From: Candidatus Aenigmatarchaeota archaeon
Lineage (GTDB): Archaea; Aenigmatarchaeota; Aenigmatarchaeia; QMZP01
Length of the DNA stretch: 13,850 nt
Assembly (NCBI GenBank): GCA_017609145.1
Contig: JAFCEM010000016.1
Location: 1 to 13,850 of the forward strand
Reading direction: 5' to 3'
Position numbers and translations under genes: made by a program. Of the stretch, positions 1-6,865 are shown piece by piece. The notes under the pieces are model-generated. The model saw only the letters and a list, made by a program, of their open reading frames with translations. It did no database searches and was not told where the DNA came from. Numbering within the stretch: the first letter of the stretch is position 1; each line of letters begins with the position of its first letter.

Positions 1-204
1 TTTGCCCGGGCTCCCGCCTATGAATATGATTTCCTCTTCAAGGTCCGGTACCAGAGCATCAACTATTCCGGGCTCAAGGATTATCCTGCCAGACTCCAAT
101 ATCTCATCAAGGTTCTTGAACTCTCCTTTGACAACATCCTGACCGAGCCTGGTCTTGGGAATCCATTCCTTCTTCTCTTCAACAGAGGGCCTTCTTTCCC
201 TCAT
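1..204 (-). CDS. rpsE: 30S ribosomal protein S5 (uS5), N-terminal part
   Basis: The first 68 residues of archaeal ribosomal protein S5; the rest lies beyond the window edge. The stretch WIPKTRLGQDV followed by the ILEPGIVDALVPDLEEE region matches the archaeal S5 N-terminal extension (PKT.LG...EPEIVD.L.P.L), and the frame runs into IGGSPGK just before the RNA-binding domain should begin. S5 helps form the mRNA entry and decoding region of the small subunit. I chose the ATG at 204 because GAGGAAGA lies about 9 nt upstream. An in-frame ATG at 222 would add six residues and would almost touch the bud32 stop. It follows bud32 on the same strand and is probably co-transcribed, a place outside the usual spc-type ribosomal cluster. 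The family call is firm; the start is less so. Confidence 0.85.
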   Translation of the reverse strand, partial: MRERRPSVEEKKEWIPKTRLGQDVVKGEFKNLDEILESGRIILEPGIVDALVPDLEEEIIFIGGSPGK

Positions 205-224
205 GGATATTCTTCCTCGCATGA

Positions 225-845
225 TTACTCGCCCATATATCTCCTTCTGTGTTTTATCTTCTCTATCCTTTTAAATATATCCCTTGCTCCTGAATATCTT
301 TGTTGGTAAGCCTTTAAAATATTACTCCATGCTTCCTGCATGTGCCTGAAGTGTGTTGATTTGAGCGCCTCCATCAGAACATAGAGGTCTGCTGCCTGGT
401 CCTCGACCTTTTTTGAGAACTTCCCCAGCCCGAAATCAATAACATAGAGCTTATTGTCCTTCAGCAACATGTTGGATGTTGTGAGGTCGCCGTGGATGAT
501 GCCTGATGAATGCATCCTTGCAACGGCGTCGCCGATGAGTTCGTAGACAGCCATCCTTTTTGACTTTTGCATGCTGTTAAGACGGTCCTTGAGCTTCCTG
601 GCCTGTACGTACTCCATGCTTATAGAGAAGTCGCTGGTATCAAACACAAGGGGAGCTGCAACCCCTGACCTCCGTGCCCTTGAAATCAGCCCGGTCTCGC
701 GCTTCGTCCTCTGTGAACGTATCCTCTCATCAAGCCGCGGTAGACGGTAGCCTTTTTTAATCCTGTCCTTCACAAGAACCTTGCCTTCCTGCCTGTTCTC
801 AAGGTAGAGCACGGCCTCTGCCCCGCGCTGTATTATTCTGCGCAT
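225..845 (-). CDS. bud32: Bud32/PRPK-type small protein kinase of the KEOPS complex
   Basis: A 206-aa RIO-like kinase, the length of stand-alone archaeal Bud32. Bud32 is a subunit of KEOPS, which with Kae1 makes t6A at position 37 of ANN-decoding tRNAs; in archaea its ATPase activity supports this reaction. The sequence shows the N-terminal RGAEA motif (residues 7-11), the likely ATP lysine K26, the family stretch YRLPRLDERIR (33-43), the catalytic loop HGDLTTSN (118-125, D120), the metal-binding DFG (137-139) and a basic C-terminal tail ending RRRYMGE. The frame stays open upstream to a GTG at 914. The ATG at 845 is preferred because Bud32 proteins begin just before the RGAEA motif and because TTTAAA is centred 25.5 nt upstream, which gives a leaderless mRNA. 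rpsE follows after about 20 nt. Confidence 0.93.
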   Translation of the reverse strand: MRRIIQRGAEAVLYLENRQEGKVLVKDRIKKGYRLPRLDERIRSQRTKRETGLISRARRSGVAAPLVFDTSDFSISMEYVQARKLKDRLNSMQKSKRMAVYELIGDAVARMHSSGIIHGDLTTSNMLLKDNKLYVIDFGLGKFSKKVEDQAADLYVLMEALKSTHFRHMQEAWSNILKAYQQRYSGARDIFKRIEKIKHRRRYMGE

Positions 846-867
846 AGAATGTGTTTGAGAAGCCGGA

Positions 868-873
868 TTTAAA
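868..873 (-). promoter_or_regulatory. TATA box of bud32 (leaderless)
   Basis: On the minus strand the TTTAAA of TTTTTTAAATCC is centred 25.5 nt before the bud32 ATG at 845. Transcription would therefore start at, or within a few bases of, the start codon. This supports the short form of the protein. Confidence 0.65.
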
Positions 874-1109
874 AAAGGTTCATTATAATATGGTTTTTTC
901 CAGTCAACAACCACCCGTTGCCTGTTATATCAGTTATCTCAAACAGAACATGGTCCCCGAAATCGGTTTTTAGGTGAACTGTAGCCCTTTTCATAGAGAA
1001 GTGTCACGCTCCCTGTTTGTAAACCCACACTGCCCGGGTCCGAGGTACAGCCGCTCGTTATCAAAATAACAGCCAGACATATTAACGGCAAAAATACCAG
1101 TTTATTCAT
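869..1109 (-). pseudogene. Short lipoprotein-like gene, probably frameshifted
   Basis: An ATG at 1109 opens a 56-aa frame (939-1109) that begins MNKLVFLPLICLAVILITSGC. This is a lipoprotein-like signal: basic start, hydrophobic core, then a lipobox-like TSGC with the cysteine at residue 21. After residue 41 the frame continues as unremarkable sequence and stops. A second frame starting MKRATVHLKTDFGDHVLFE (ATG 994, stop at 869-871, 41 aa) overlaps it and looks more protein-like. One single-base shift near 994 would join the two into a secreted protein of roughly 80 aa. The tail overlaps the bud32 promoter. I do not recognise the family. It may be a decayed gene, a sequencing error or two chance frames. 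It points away from proS and shares the AT-rich spacer with it. Confidence 0.35.
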
Positions 1110-1134
1110 AATAATTGTAAGAGCGCTTAAAAGA

Positions 1135-1142
1135 TTTTTAAG
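1135..1142 (+). promoter_or_regulatory. TATA box of the leader ORF and proS-valS operon
   Basis: TTTTTAAG is centred 24.5 nt before the ATG at 1163, the same spacing seen at bud32, RNase Z, the T2SSF gene and rpl18e. It predicts a transcript starting at the leader ORF start codon. Confidence 0.6.
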
Positions 1143-1162
1143 TATTCGCTACAAGTATCGTC

Positions 1163-1210
1163 ATGATTTCAAGTCCAGTACCCGTGCCAGTAGTGCAGGT
1201 ACCAACTTAG
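1163..1210 (+). CDS. Pro/Val-rich leader peptide of the proS-valS operon (candidate)
   Basis: A 15-codon ORF with an ATG start and a TAG stop encodes MISSPVPVPVVQVPT. Nine of the ten residues at positions 5-14 are proline (CCA x3, CCC x1) or valine (GTA x3, GTG x2). The next two genes are prolyl- and valyl-tRNA synthetase. No other amino acid is concentrated. A TATA box 24.5 nt upstream would produce a leaderless mRNA starting at this ATG. The stop codon lies inside a predicted hairpin, and proS begins 78 nt further on. This is the arrangement expected of a ribosome-sensed attenuator: lack of charged tRNA-Pro or tRNA-Val stalls the ribosome and alters folding of the mRNA before proS. The reading frame is directly visible; its function is inferred. 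The main alternative is a chance ORF, with proS driven by its own promoter near 1241. Confidence 0.7.
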   Translation: MISSPVPVPVVQVPT

Positions 1211-1240
1211 CCGGGTGAGCATTGGTCCATTTCTGCTTCA

Positions 1241-1248
1241 AATTTAAG
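1241..1248 (+). promoter_or_regulatory. Possible second TATA box for proS
   Basis: AATTTAAG lies about 25 nt before position 1270, which would give a 20-nt leader carrying GAGG before the proS ATG. If used, it would bypass the leader ORF. It overlaps the H3/H4 strand of the possible attenuator, so the two readings compete. Confidence 0.3.
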
Positions 1249-1272
1249 CCTCTTTCCACAAATTATTCCTAT

Positions 1273-1277
1273 GAGGT
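1273..1277 (+). promoter_or_regulatory. Shine-Dalgarno sequence of proS
   Basis: GAGGT lies 11 nt before the ATG at 1289. It matters because leaderless translation cannot apply to proS if transcription starts at the leader ORF, and because the complementary AAGCCTC at 1246-1252 could mask it. Confidence 0.5.
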
Positions 1278-1288
1278 TTTGATGTTTT

Positions 1289-2755
1289 ATGGGCTCTGAA
1301 AAGACTGAGAAGGAAGAGAACATTGGCCTTCGGTACAGGAAGTCGGATTTCTCCAAATGGTTCAATGAGATAATAGCAAAATCAGAGCTAGCGGACCTCA
1401 GATACAATGCAAAGGGTTTCCTTGTGCACAGGCCTTGGTCTGTAATGACAATGAAGGCCATGTACAGGATTTATGAGGCAGAGCTTGAGAGGAATGGGCA
1501 CATGCCTGTTTGGTTTCCAGCATTAATACCAGAGCGCAACTTCAAAAAAGAGGCAGAACATGTTGAGGGTTTTGCACCGGAGCTATTCTGGATTACACAT
1601 ACAGGAGACAGACGATTATCAGAGAAACTGGCGCTCAGACCCACATCCGAAACCGCTATGTACAGCATGTATTCAAAGTGGATAAGGTCATGGAGGGACC
1701 TGCCGCTGAAGTTGTACCAGTCATGCCAGGTGTGGAGGTGTGACACCAAGGCCACCAGGCCATTTATCAGGGGAAGGGAATTCTTCTGGATAGAGGCTCA
1801 TGACGCTTTTGAAACGAGAAAGGAGGCTGAAAACCAGGTAAAGGTGGATATGAAAACCACGGAGCAGATAATGCACAGGGAGTTTGGCATACCATTCATG
1901 TTCGTTCAGAGGCCTGAATGGGATAAGTTCCCGGGCGCTGTTCATACATATGCGGCCGATACCATAATGCCGGACGGCAAGATTCTGCAACAGCCATCGA
2001 CCCATCTTCTGGGACACAATTTCGCAAAATCATTCGAAATAAAGTACAGGGACAGGAAAGGAAACGAGAAGCTTGTGTGGCAGACCTGCTATGGTCCGGC
2101 TATCTGGAGAATACTGGCATCTGTCATAGCGCAGCATGGTGATGACAAGGGTCTTGTATTTCCTTTCAAAATAGCGCCGGTCCAGGTTGTCATAGTTCCG
2201 ATAGGCAAATCACCCGCTGTCAAAGAGGCATGCAAAGACGTGAGAAACAGGTTGGCCGATGCAGGCATAAGGACCATGATAGATGACTCTGACAAAAGGC
2301 CCGGATGGAAATTCAACCAGTGGGAGATGAAGGGTGTTCCGCTAAGGATTGAAATTGGCCCGAAAGAGGCAAAGTCAGGAAAACTGACTCTTGCCAGAAG
2401 GAACAACAGAAAAAAAGAAAAAATCAGCAATAAGGGTGTTGTAAAGATTGTTGAAAGGGCGGGCAATAAAATCACGGCATCGCTCATCAAAGCGGCCGAT
2501 AAATTTTTCTATGAGAACATTCGCTCGGCCAAGAATATGGAAGAACTGGGTGCTATGCTTAAATTGGGTGGCTTGGTAAAGGTTAATTTTTGTTCAGTGG
2601 AAAGTGAAGGTGAACCGTGTGCTGATGAAATACAGGACAGGTTCCATGCAATGATAAGAGGAACAAGAGTTGACAAAAAGGAAAAACCAACCGGCAAATG
2701 CATAGTTTGCGGCAAAAAAGCTGCCCATGTAGTATATGTGGGAAAGCAATACTGA
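1289..2755 (+). CDS. proS: Prolyl-tRNA synthetase (class II, archaeal/eukaryotic type)
   Basis: A 488-aa enzyme that charges tRNA-Pro with proline. It has the archaeal/eukaryotic-type architecture: a class II catalytic domain without the bacterial editing insert, an anticodon-binding domain (about 295-400) and a C-terminal zinc-binding domain. Visible marks include LRPTSET (116-122) for proline binding, motif 2 around QVWRCDTKATRPFIRGREFFW (residues 137-157), motif 3 GPAIWRILA (269-277), the zinc cysteines C435, C444, C471 and C474, and the terminal tyrosine Y488, typical of this type. It begins at an ATG with GAGGT 11 nt upstream and is followed by valS after 14 nt. The upstream Pro/Val leader ORF suggests the pair is controlled by supply of charged tRNA-Pro and tRNA-Val. 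Confidence 0.97.
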   Translation: MGSEKTEKEENIGLRYRKSDFSKWFNEIIAKSELADLRYNAKGFLVHRPWSVMTMKAMYRIYEAELERNGHMPVWFPALIPERNFKKEAEHVEGFAPELFWITHTGDRRLSEKLALRPTSETAMYSMYSKWIRSWRDLPLKLYQSCQVWRCDTKATRPFIRGREFFWIEAHDAFETRKEAENQVKVDMKTTEQIMHREFGIPFMFVQRPEWDKFPGAVHTYAADTIMPDGKILQQPSTHLLGHNFAKSFEIKYRDRKGNEKLVWQTCYGPAIWRILASVIAQHGDDKGLVFPFKIAPVQVVIVPIGKSPAVKEACKDVRNRLADAGIRTMIDDSDKRPGWKFNQWEMKGVPLRIEIGPKEAKSGKLTLARRNNRKKEKISNKGVVKIVERAGNKITASLIKAADKFFYENIRSAKNMEELGAMLKLGGLVKVNFCSVESEGEPCADEIQDRFHAMIRGTRVDKKEKPTGKCIVCGKKAAHVVYVGKQY

Positions 2756-2769
2756 TTTCTGGTGTTCAA

Positions 2770-5136
2770 ATGAAACCAAAACTGCAGGACAAAAGATGGA
2801 GCAAGGATTTTGAGAAGCCCCTTTACGAAGAGTGGAAGAGAAAGAAGCTCTATGCGTTCAACAGGAAGAGCAGGAAGCCGGTCTTTTCAATAGATACTCC
2901 ACCACCCTATGTCAATACACCAGTGCATATAGGACAGGCAACGACCTATATTCTCATGGATTTCTTTGCAAGGTTCAAAAGGATGACCGGGAATGAGGTG
3001 CTTTTTCCCCTCGGCCTGGACAGGAACGGTCTCCCCATAGAAATGGCTGCTGAGAAAAGATTCAAGGTAAAGCTCACTTCCCTACCGAGAAGAAAGGCAA
3101 TCGCACTATGCAAAAGGATACTTGAGGAATCAAGCATGGCATCAACGGAAACATTCCTTCGCTCAGGTATAAGCTTCAATTCATGGGTTCTTGGAAAGCT
3201 TACGGGCGACGTCTATTATACGGATTCACCGGAATACAGGGCACTGACGCAGGGCACTTTCATAGACATGTGGAAAGCGGGGCTGATTTACGAGGATGAA
3301 AGGGTCTGCAATTTCTGCCCGGGATGCAGGACAACCATAGCAGACGCCGAAGTTGAGTATAGGAATCTGCCATCAACTTTCAATGACATCGTATTCAGAT
3401 GCAAGGAAACCGGTGAGAAAATAATTATAGGAACCACAAGACCTGAGCTTGTGTGCACCTGCGGCATGGTGATATTCAATCCGAATGACAAGAGGTATAA
3501 GCACCTCGAAGGGAAGACTGCCATAACGCCTGTCTTTGAAAAGGAGGTCCCGATAAGGTCGCACCCGGCAGCTGAAATGGAAAAGGGAACTGGAATAATG
3601 ATGATGTGCTCTTTCGGTGACCTTACTGATATAAGGTTCTTCAGGGAGATGAAGCTCGAGCCTGTCATAGCAATAGACAAGAGCGGAAAGATGAACAGGA
3701 ATGCCGGCATTCTCAGGGGACTTGGTATTGAGAAGGCGAGGCAAAAAATGATAGAAGAGCTGAAAAGAAAAAAACTGCTCGTTGGTCAGAAAAGAGTTTC
3801 ACACAGAACACCCGTGTGCGAAAGGAGTAAGGACCCGATAGAGTTCATATCAATGAAAGAGTTCTATGTAAGGCAGATTGACCAGAAACCGAAGATGAAA
3901 GAGATGGCAAAGAAACTGAAATTCTTTTCCCCGCGATCGAGGCAGATTCTCATCGACTGGATAAACACGGTCAGCATAGACTGGCCAATTTCAAGGAGAA
4001 GGTACTATGCAACCGAGATACCGCTATGGTACTGTAAAAAATGTGGTGAGCCAGTGCTTCCGCCAAAGGGCAGGTATTACCAGCCGTGGCAGGAAAAAGC
4101 ACCTATCAAGAAGTGCCCGAAGTGTGGGGGAGGGGAATTCAGGGGTGAGGAAAGGGTATTTGATACTTGGTTCGATTCCTCAATATCACCACTTTACATA
4201 CTGATGTACGATAAGGATGATGACTTCTTTAGGAAACATTCGCCATGTACTCTCAGGCCACAGGGAAAAGAAATAATACGGACATGGCTCTATTACACGC
4301 TCCTAAAGTGCTACCTTCTTACAAAAAAATCCATATTCAGGGACGTGTGGATTAACTATCATATCGTTGACGAAAGGGGGCACAAAATGAGCAAATCTGT
4401 TGGAAATGTCATAGACCCTGCGGATGTTATAGACAGGTTCGGCGCAGAGCCGCTGAGATTGTGGGCTGCGATCGAGGGCAACCTCACGCGGACTGATTTT
4501 CGCTGCTCATTCGAGAGGATAGAGGGAGCAGGAAAGACTCTCACAAAGCTCTGGAATGTAGCAAGATTCATATCAATGTTTCAGGCACCAGAACACAAAC
4601 CAAAACTGATGGAAACAGATACATGGATACTACATGAAGCCAACAAGCTGGTTGAGTTTGCGGGGAAATGTTATGAAAACTACGACTTCCATAACCCGGC
4701 AGTGAGGATAAAGCACTTCCTTTGGGAAACATTCGCCTCGCATTATATAGAACTTGTAAAGAGCAGGGCATACAACCAGAACAATAAATTCAGCAGAGAT
4801 GAACAGGATGCGGCGATATATACGTTAAACAAGGTTCTTGATATTATAATGAAACTCATGGCACCGGTCATACCATTCATAACATATATTATATATAGGA
4901 AATTGCACGGAAAGGATATCCATTTCACGGAATTTCCTGTGCCTGAAAAAACCAAAAAGCCCGGTTTCGATACAGACACTCTGTTGCAACTGAACAGCAG
5001 GATATGGAAAAAGAAAAGGGGGAAGGGGCTGTCACTGAAATCACCGATTAAGACCATAACAATCCCGCAAAAGTTCAGGGGCATAGAAAAGGACTTCAAG
5101 GAAACTCATAATATACAGGAAATCAAATACAGTTAG
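2770..5136 (+). CDS. valS: Valyl-tRNA synthetase (class I)
   Basis: A 788-aa class I synthetase that joins valine to tRNA-Val. The HIGH motif appears as HIGQ (53-56) in PPPYVNTPVHIGQ, and KMSKS is at 539-543 in GHKMSKSVGNV. Zinc-type cysteines occur at C180/C183/C186 and at C422/C425 with C449/C452. ValRS rather than IleRS is indicated by the editing-domain stretch GTTRPELV and by MCSFGDLTDI, the archaeal ValRS signature. The protein is shorter than many ValRSs, ending soon after the anticodon-binding region with little C-terminal coiled coil. The frame is open upstream inside proS to an ATG at 2698. I chose the ATG at 2770 because it lies past the proS stop, has GGTG just before it and gives a normal ValRS N-terminus. 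It is the second gene of the proS operon. Confidence 0.95.
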   Translation: MKPKLQDKRWSKDFEKPLYEEWKRKKLYAFNRKSRKPVFSIDTPPPYVNTPVHIGQATTYILMDFFARFKRMTGNEVLFPLGLDRNGLPIEMAAEKRFKVKLTSLPRRKAIALCKRILEESSMASTETFLRSGISFNSWVLGKLTGDVYYTDSPEYRALTQGTFIDMWKAGLIYEDERVCNFCPGCRTTIADAEVEYRNLPSTFNDIVFRCKETGEKIIIGTTRPELVCTCGMVIFNPNDKRYKHLEGKTAITPVFEKEVPIRSHPAAEMEKGTGIMMMCSFGDLTDIRFFREMKLEPVIAIDKSGKMNRNAGILRGLGIEKARQKMIEELKRKKLLVGQKRVSHRTPVCERSKDPIEFISMKEFYVRQIDQKPKMKEMAKKLKFFSPRSRQILIDWINTVSIDWPISRRRYYATEIPLWYCKKCGEPVLPPKGRYYQPWQEKAPIKKCPKCGGGEFRGEERVFDTWFDSSISPLYILMYDKDDDFFRKHSPCTLRPQGKEIIRTWLYYTLLKCYLLTKKSIFRDVWINYHIVDERGHKMSKSVGNVIDPADVIDRFGAEPLRLWAAIEGNLTRTDFRCSFERIEGAGKTLTKLWNVARFISMFQAPEHKPKLMETDTWILHEANKLVEFAGKCYENYDFHNPAVRIKHFLWETFASHYIELVKSRAYNQNNKFSRDEQDAAIYTLNKVLDIIMKLMAPVIPFITYIIYRKLHGKDIHFTEFPVPEKTKKPGFDTDTLLQLNSRIWKKKRGKGLSLKSPIKTITIPQKFRGIEKDFKETHNIQEIKYS

Positions 5137-5156
5137 CTTGTTCTTTGTGAAAGGGT

Positions 5157-5192
5157 GCGAAATTCAGTAGGATGTATTTAAAGGCATTTCGC
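5157..5192. repeat. Inverted repeat around a TATA box
   Basis: GCGAAAT (5157-5163) and its exact reverse complement ATTTCGC (5186-5192) flank the TATA box at 5175-5182. The half-sites are 22 nt apart. It could be an operator for the 49-aa gene, or an RNA hairpin in read-through from valS. Function unknown. Confidence 0.4.
5175..5182 (+). promoter_or_regulatory. TATA box of the 49-aa small gene
   Basis: TATTTAAA is centred 25.5 nt before the ATG at 5204, as expected for a leaderless mRNA. Confidence 0.6.
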
Positions 5193-5203
5193 CATATTTT
5201 AAT

Positions 5204-5353
5204 ATGGAAGAAAAGATGAAAGAGCTTGAGAGGGAGATAAGCGGGCTTGAAGGTGCATGTATTGAGATTAATGTCTCTCCTGATTCTGAACTTCATTCTG
5301 AGATAAATTCAATGGATGACGAAAGAAGGGCTTTAAAAGATTCGTTTATTTAA
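5204..5353 (+). CDS. Small uncharacterised protein (49 aa)
   Basis: The frame reads MEEKMKELEREISGLEGAC and ends RRALKDSFI. It is strongly charged and the first 20 residues could form a short coiled coil. I do not recognise a family. Support for a real gene comes from a well-placed TATA box for a leaderless start, an acidic and lysine-rich composition typical of real proteins, and its position between two confident genes on the same strand. An inverted repeat flanks the promoter. At this length, chance cannot be ruled out. The 129 nt after its stop, before RNase Z, hold the RNase Z promoter and a small GACAATT tandem repeat at about 5390-5404, and nothing else I can support. Confidence 0.5.
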   Translation: MEEKMKELEREISGLEGACIEINVSPDSELHSEINSMDDERRALKDSFI

Positions 5354-5455
5354 TTAGTACATACCGAAACTGGAAAAAGGAAATTACTCGACAATTGACA
5401 ATTAAGAGGGAGCACTGGAGAATTGTGCAGTCATGCTCACCAAAACCCAAAGAAG

Positions 5456-5463
5456 TTTTAATA
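5456..5463 (+). promoter_or_regulatory. TATA box of the RNase Z gene
   Basis: TTTTAATA is centred 23.5 nt before the ATG at 5483, which indicates a leaderless or near-leaderless transcript. Confidence 0.6.
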
Positions 5464-5482
5464 CAAGAACCAAGAAATATAC

Positions 5483-6391
5483 ATGCTGGATATAGTTTTT
5501 TTGGGCACGGGCTCGGGGATTCCAACCAAAAAAAGGAATCCTGCGGCTATTTGGATGAGGTATGAGTCTGATAATGAGTACGTGATGCTCTTTGATTGCG
5601 GCGAGGGTACACAAAGGCAGATGATGAAAGCGCGGACCAATTTCATGAGGATTTCCAGGATTTTCATAACTCATTGGCATGCGGACCACTGGGCGGGGCT
5701 CATAGGCCTGATGCAGACCATGAACCTGGAGGGTAGGAAGAAGCTGCTTTACATATATGGCCCCGAAGCAGAGAGGTTCGTATCTGACATACTTGACCTT
5801 GACTACTGGGGCCCGAGGTTCAGGGTAATACCCAAGAATGTGCCATTCAACGGACAGAAAATTACCGAAATCGTGAAAGAAAAGGACTTTTCAGTATTAT
5901 CCACACCGGTGAAGCACAGTGTACCTTCGGTTGCCTATTGTTTCAAAGAAAAGGATTCATATAATGTTGACCTGAAGAAGGCCGGGAAGTATGGCCTGAA
6001 ACAGAGCCCGCTCATAGGAAAACTGAAGAGGGAAGGGAAGCTAAGGCACAACGGAAAGCTGGTGAAACTGAAAGATGTAGCCAGGATCAAGCCCGGGCTG
6101 AAGGTTGTTTATTCCGGAGACACGATGCCCTGCAACACGCTTACGAAGATTTCAAAGGATGCCGACCTTCTTATCCATGATGCCACGTTCCTTGAAGAAA
6201 AGGAAAGCAGGATGCATACCGGGGCAAAGGACGCAGCGGAAACCGCCAGGAAGGCTAATGTCAAGAAGCTCGTTCTTACACACTTCTCAAGAAGATACCA
6301 AGACCTCAGGCCCATAGAGAAAGAGGCCAAGAAAGTATTCAAAAACACCGTAATAGCAGAGGACTTCATGAAGCTTACTCTGAAGCGGTAA
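5483..6391 (+). CDS. rnz: Ribonuclease Z (tRNA 3' processing endonuclease)
   Basis: A 302-aa metallo-beta-lactamase-fold nuclease of the short RNase Z (ElaC) class. It cuts pre-tRNA after the discriminator base so that CCA can be added. No tRNA in this window encodes CCA, so that step is needed here. The zinc ligands are clear: HWHADH (64-69), H145 in PVKHS, D213 in YSGDT, H245 and H267 in THFSRR. The opening FLGTGSGIPTKKRNP and the FDCGEGTQRQ stretch are typical of RNase Z and set it apart from other lactamase-fold nucleases. It starts leaderless from the TATA at 5456. A T7 run 37 nt after the stop may end the transcript. RNase Z normally recognises the T-arm, so the T-loop introns nearby should be removed first. 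Confidence 0.95.
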   Translation: MLDIVFLGTGSGIPTKKRNPAAIWMRYESDNEYVMLFDCGEGTQRQMMKARTNFMRISRIFITHWHADHWAGLIGLMQTMNLEGRKKLLYIYGPEAERFVSDILDLDYWGPRFRVIPKNVPFNGQKITEIVKEKDFSVLSTPVKHSVPSVAYCFKEKDSYNVDLKKAGKYGLKQSPLIGKLKREGKLRHNGKLVKLKDVARIKPGLKVVYSGDTMPCNTLTKISKDADLLIHDATFLEEKESRMHTGAKDAAETARKANVKKLVLTHFSRRYQDLRPIEKEAKKVFKNTVIAEDFMKLTLKR

Positions 6392-6428
6392 AATGCCAGG
6401 GACATTAAATTTAATAGCTTGGATGGTA

Positions 6429-6435
6429 TTTTTTT
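6429..6435 (+). terminator. Oligo-T tract after RNase Z
   Basis: Seven T residues lie 37 nt past the RNase Z stop. Archaeal RNA polymerase commonly terminates at T-rich non-template runs without a hairpin. Confidence 0.4.
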
Positions 6436-6439
6436 AGCT

Positions 6440-6502
6440 ATGTACAAAGATACGGAGCAAAAGGCCTTGGAAATAGATTTTTGCAGCAATATACATGACT
6501 GA
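6440..6502 (+). CDS. Possible 20-aa small ORF
   Basis: An ATG at 6440 opens MYKDTEQKALEIDFCSNIHD with a TGA stop. AATTTAAT at about 6408-6415 is a possible TATA box 28 nt upstream. No family is recognised and the T7 run lies just before it. It is listed because it is the only candidate in the 213-nt gap before the zinc-ribbon gene. Confidence 0.15.
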   Translation: MYKDTEQKALEIDFCSNIHD

Positions 6503-6550
6503 TAAATGTTGCTACCTTGGCTAGTGATTTTGGATTCATTTGGGGTTAAC

Positions 6551-6558
6551 TTTTTATA
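6551..6558 (+). promoter_or_regulatory. TATA box of the zinc-ribbon gene
   Basis: TTTTTATA is centred 50 nt before the ATG at 6605, predicting transcription from about 6580 and a leader of about 25 nt. That leader holds AAGGTGA (6591-6597) as the ribosome binding site. This is one of the few leadered promoters in the window. Confidence 0.55.
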
Positions 6559-6604
6559 TGAATAGTTGTTTTATCAATAGAATACGCCTTAAGGTGAGCT
6601 TAGT

Positions 6605-6850
6605 ATGGGAAATTACAAGTACATAACGAACAGAACCCTAAGAAACAAGAATAATGAAGAGAAAGGGAGGCTGAAGGCCTTTGTCAGGAACGGTTCTGAT
6701 ACTGCAGAGGGTGAGTATGAGTGTCCTGAGTGCGGGCACAAAGACAGGATAAACCAGGTATGGAAAAGGCCGTTCTCCGTGAGATGCTCCAAATGCGGCT
6801 TTCTGATGAAGATACCAAAACTCAAGAATGAAATCAAAAAGAAAGGTTAA
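6605..6850 (+). CDS. Small zinc-ribbon protein, uncharacterised
   Basis: An 81-aa basic protein with one four-cysteine zinc ribbon: C40-x2-C43 in ECPECGH and C61-x2-C64 in CSKCGF, separated by a 17-residue loop. The N-terminal half (YKYITNRTLRNK...) and the C-terminal tail (IPKLKNEIKKKG) are lysine and arginine rich, which fits nucleic-acid or ribosome binding. Similar short zinc-ribbon proteins occur in small-genome archaea, but I know of no assigned function. It is translated from an SD, AAGGTGA, 7 nt before the ATG, unlike most first genes in this window. The T2SSF gene follows 44 nt later from its own promoter. The gene is well supported; the function is unknown. Confidence 0.75.
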   Translation: MGNYKYITNRTLRNKNNEEKGRLKAFVRNGSDTAEGEYECPECGHKDRINQVWKRPFSVRCSKCGFLMKIPKLKNEIKKKG

Positions 6851-6865
6851 ACAACATATTAACAG

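Larger units (their letters stand above)
1178..1279 (+). promoter_or_regulatory. Possible attenuator: competing helices masking the proS ribosome binding site
   Basis: By eye five helices can form. H0 is 1178-1182 with 1198-1202 (GTACC/GGTAC). H1 is 1201-1205 with 1222-1226 (ACCAA/TTGGT), continued by 1206-1209 with 1216-1219, and encloses the leader stop codon. H2 is 1217-1221 with 1234-1238. H3 is 1235-1238 with 1246-1249 (GCTT/AAGC). H4 is 1246-1252 with 1273-1279 (AAGCCTC/GAGGTTT) and covers the GAGG upstream of proS. H0 and H1 overlap, as do H1 and H2, H2 and H3, and H3 and H4. A ribosome stalled on the Pro/Val codons would favour H1, then H3, leaving GAGG free. A ribosome that reached the stop codon would favour H2, then H4. 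The helices are short, and no folding energies were computed. Confidence 0.4.

Noticed and set aside
846..914. N-terminal extension of Bud32 from a GTG at 914
   Set aside because: The added 23 residues do not resemble Bud32, which begins just before RGAEA, and they are encoded across the likely TATA box (868-873).
2698..2769. Earlier start of valS inside proS
   Set aside because: The 24 extra residues are the proS C-terminus read in another frame; the ATG at 2770 has a ribosome binding site and gives a normal ValRS start.
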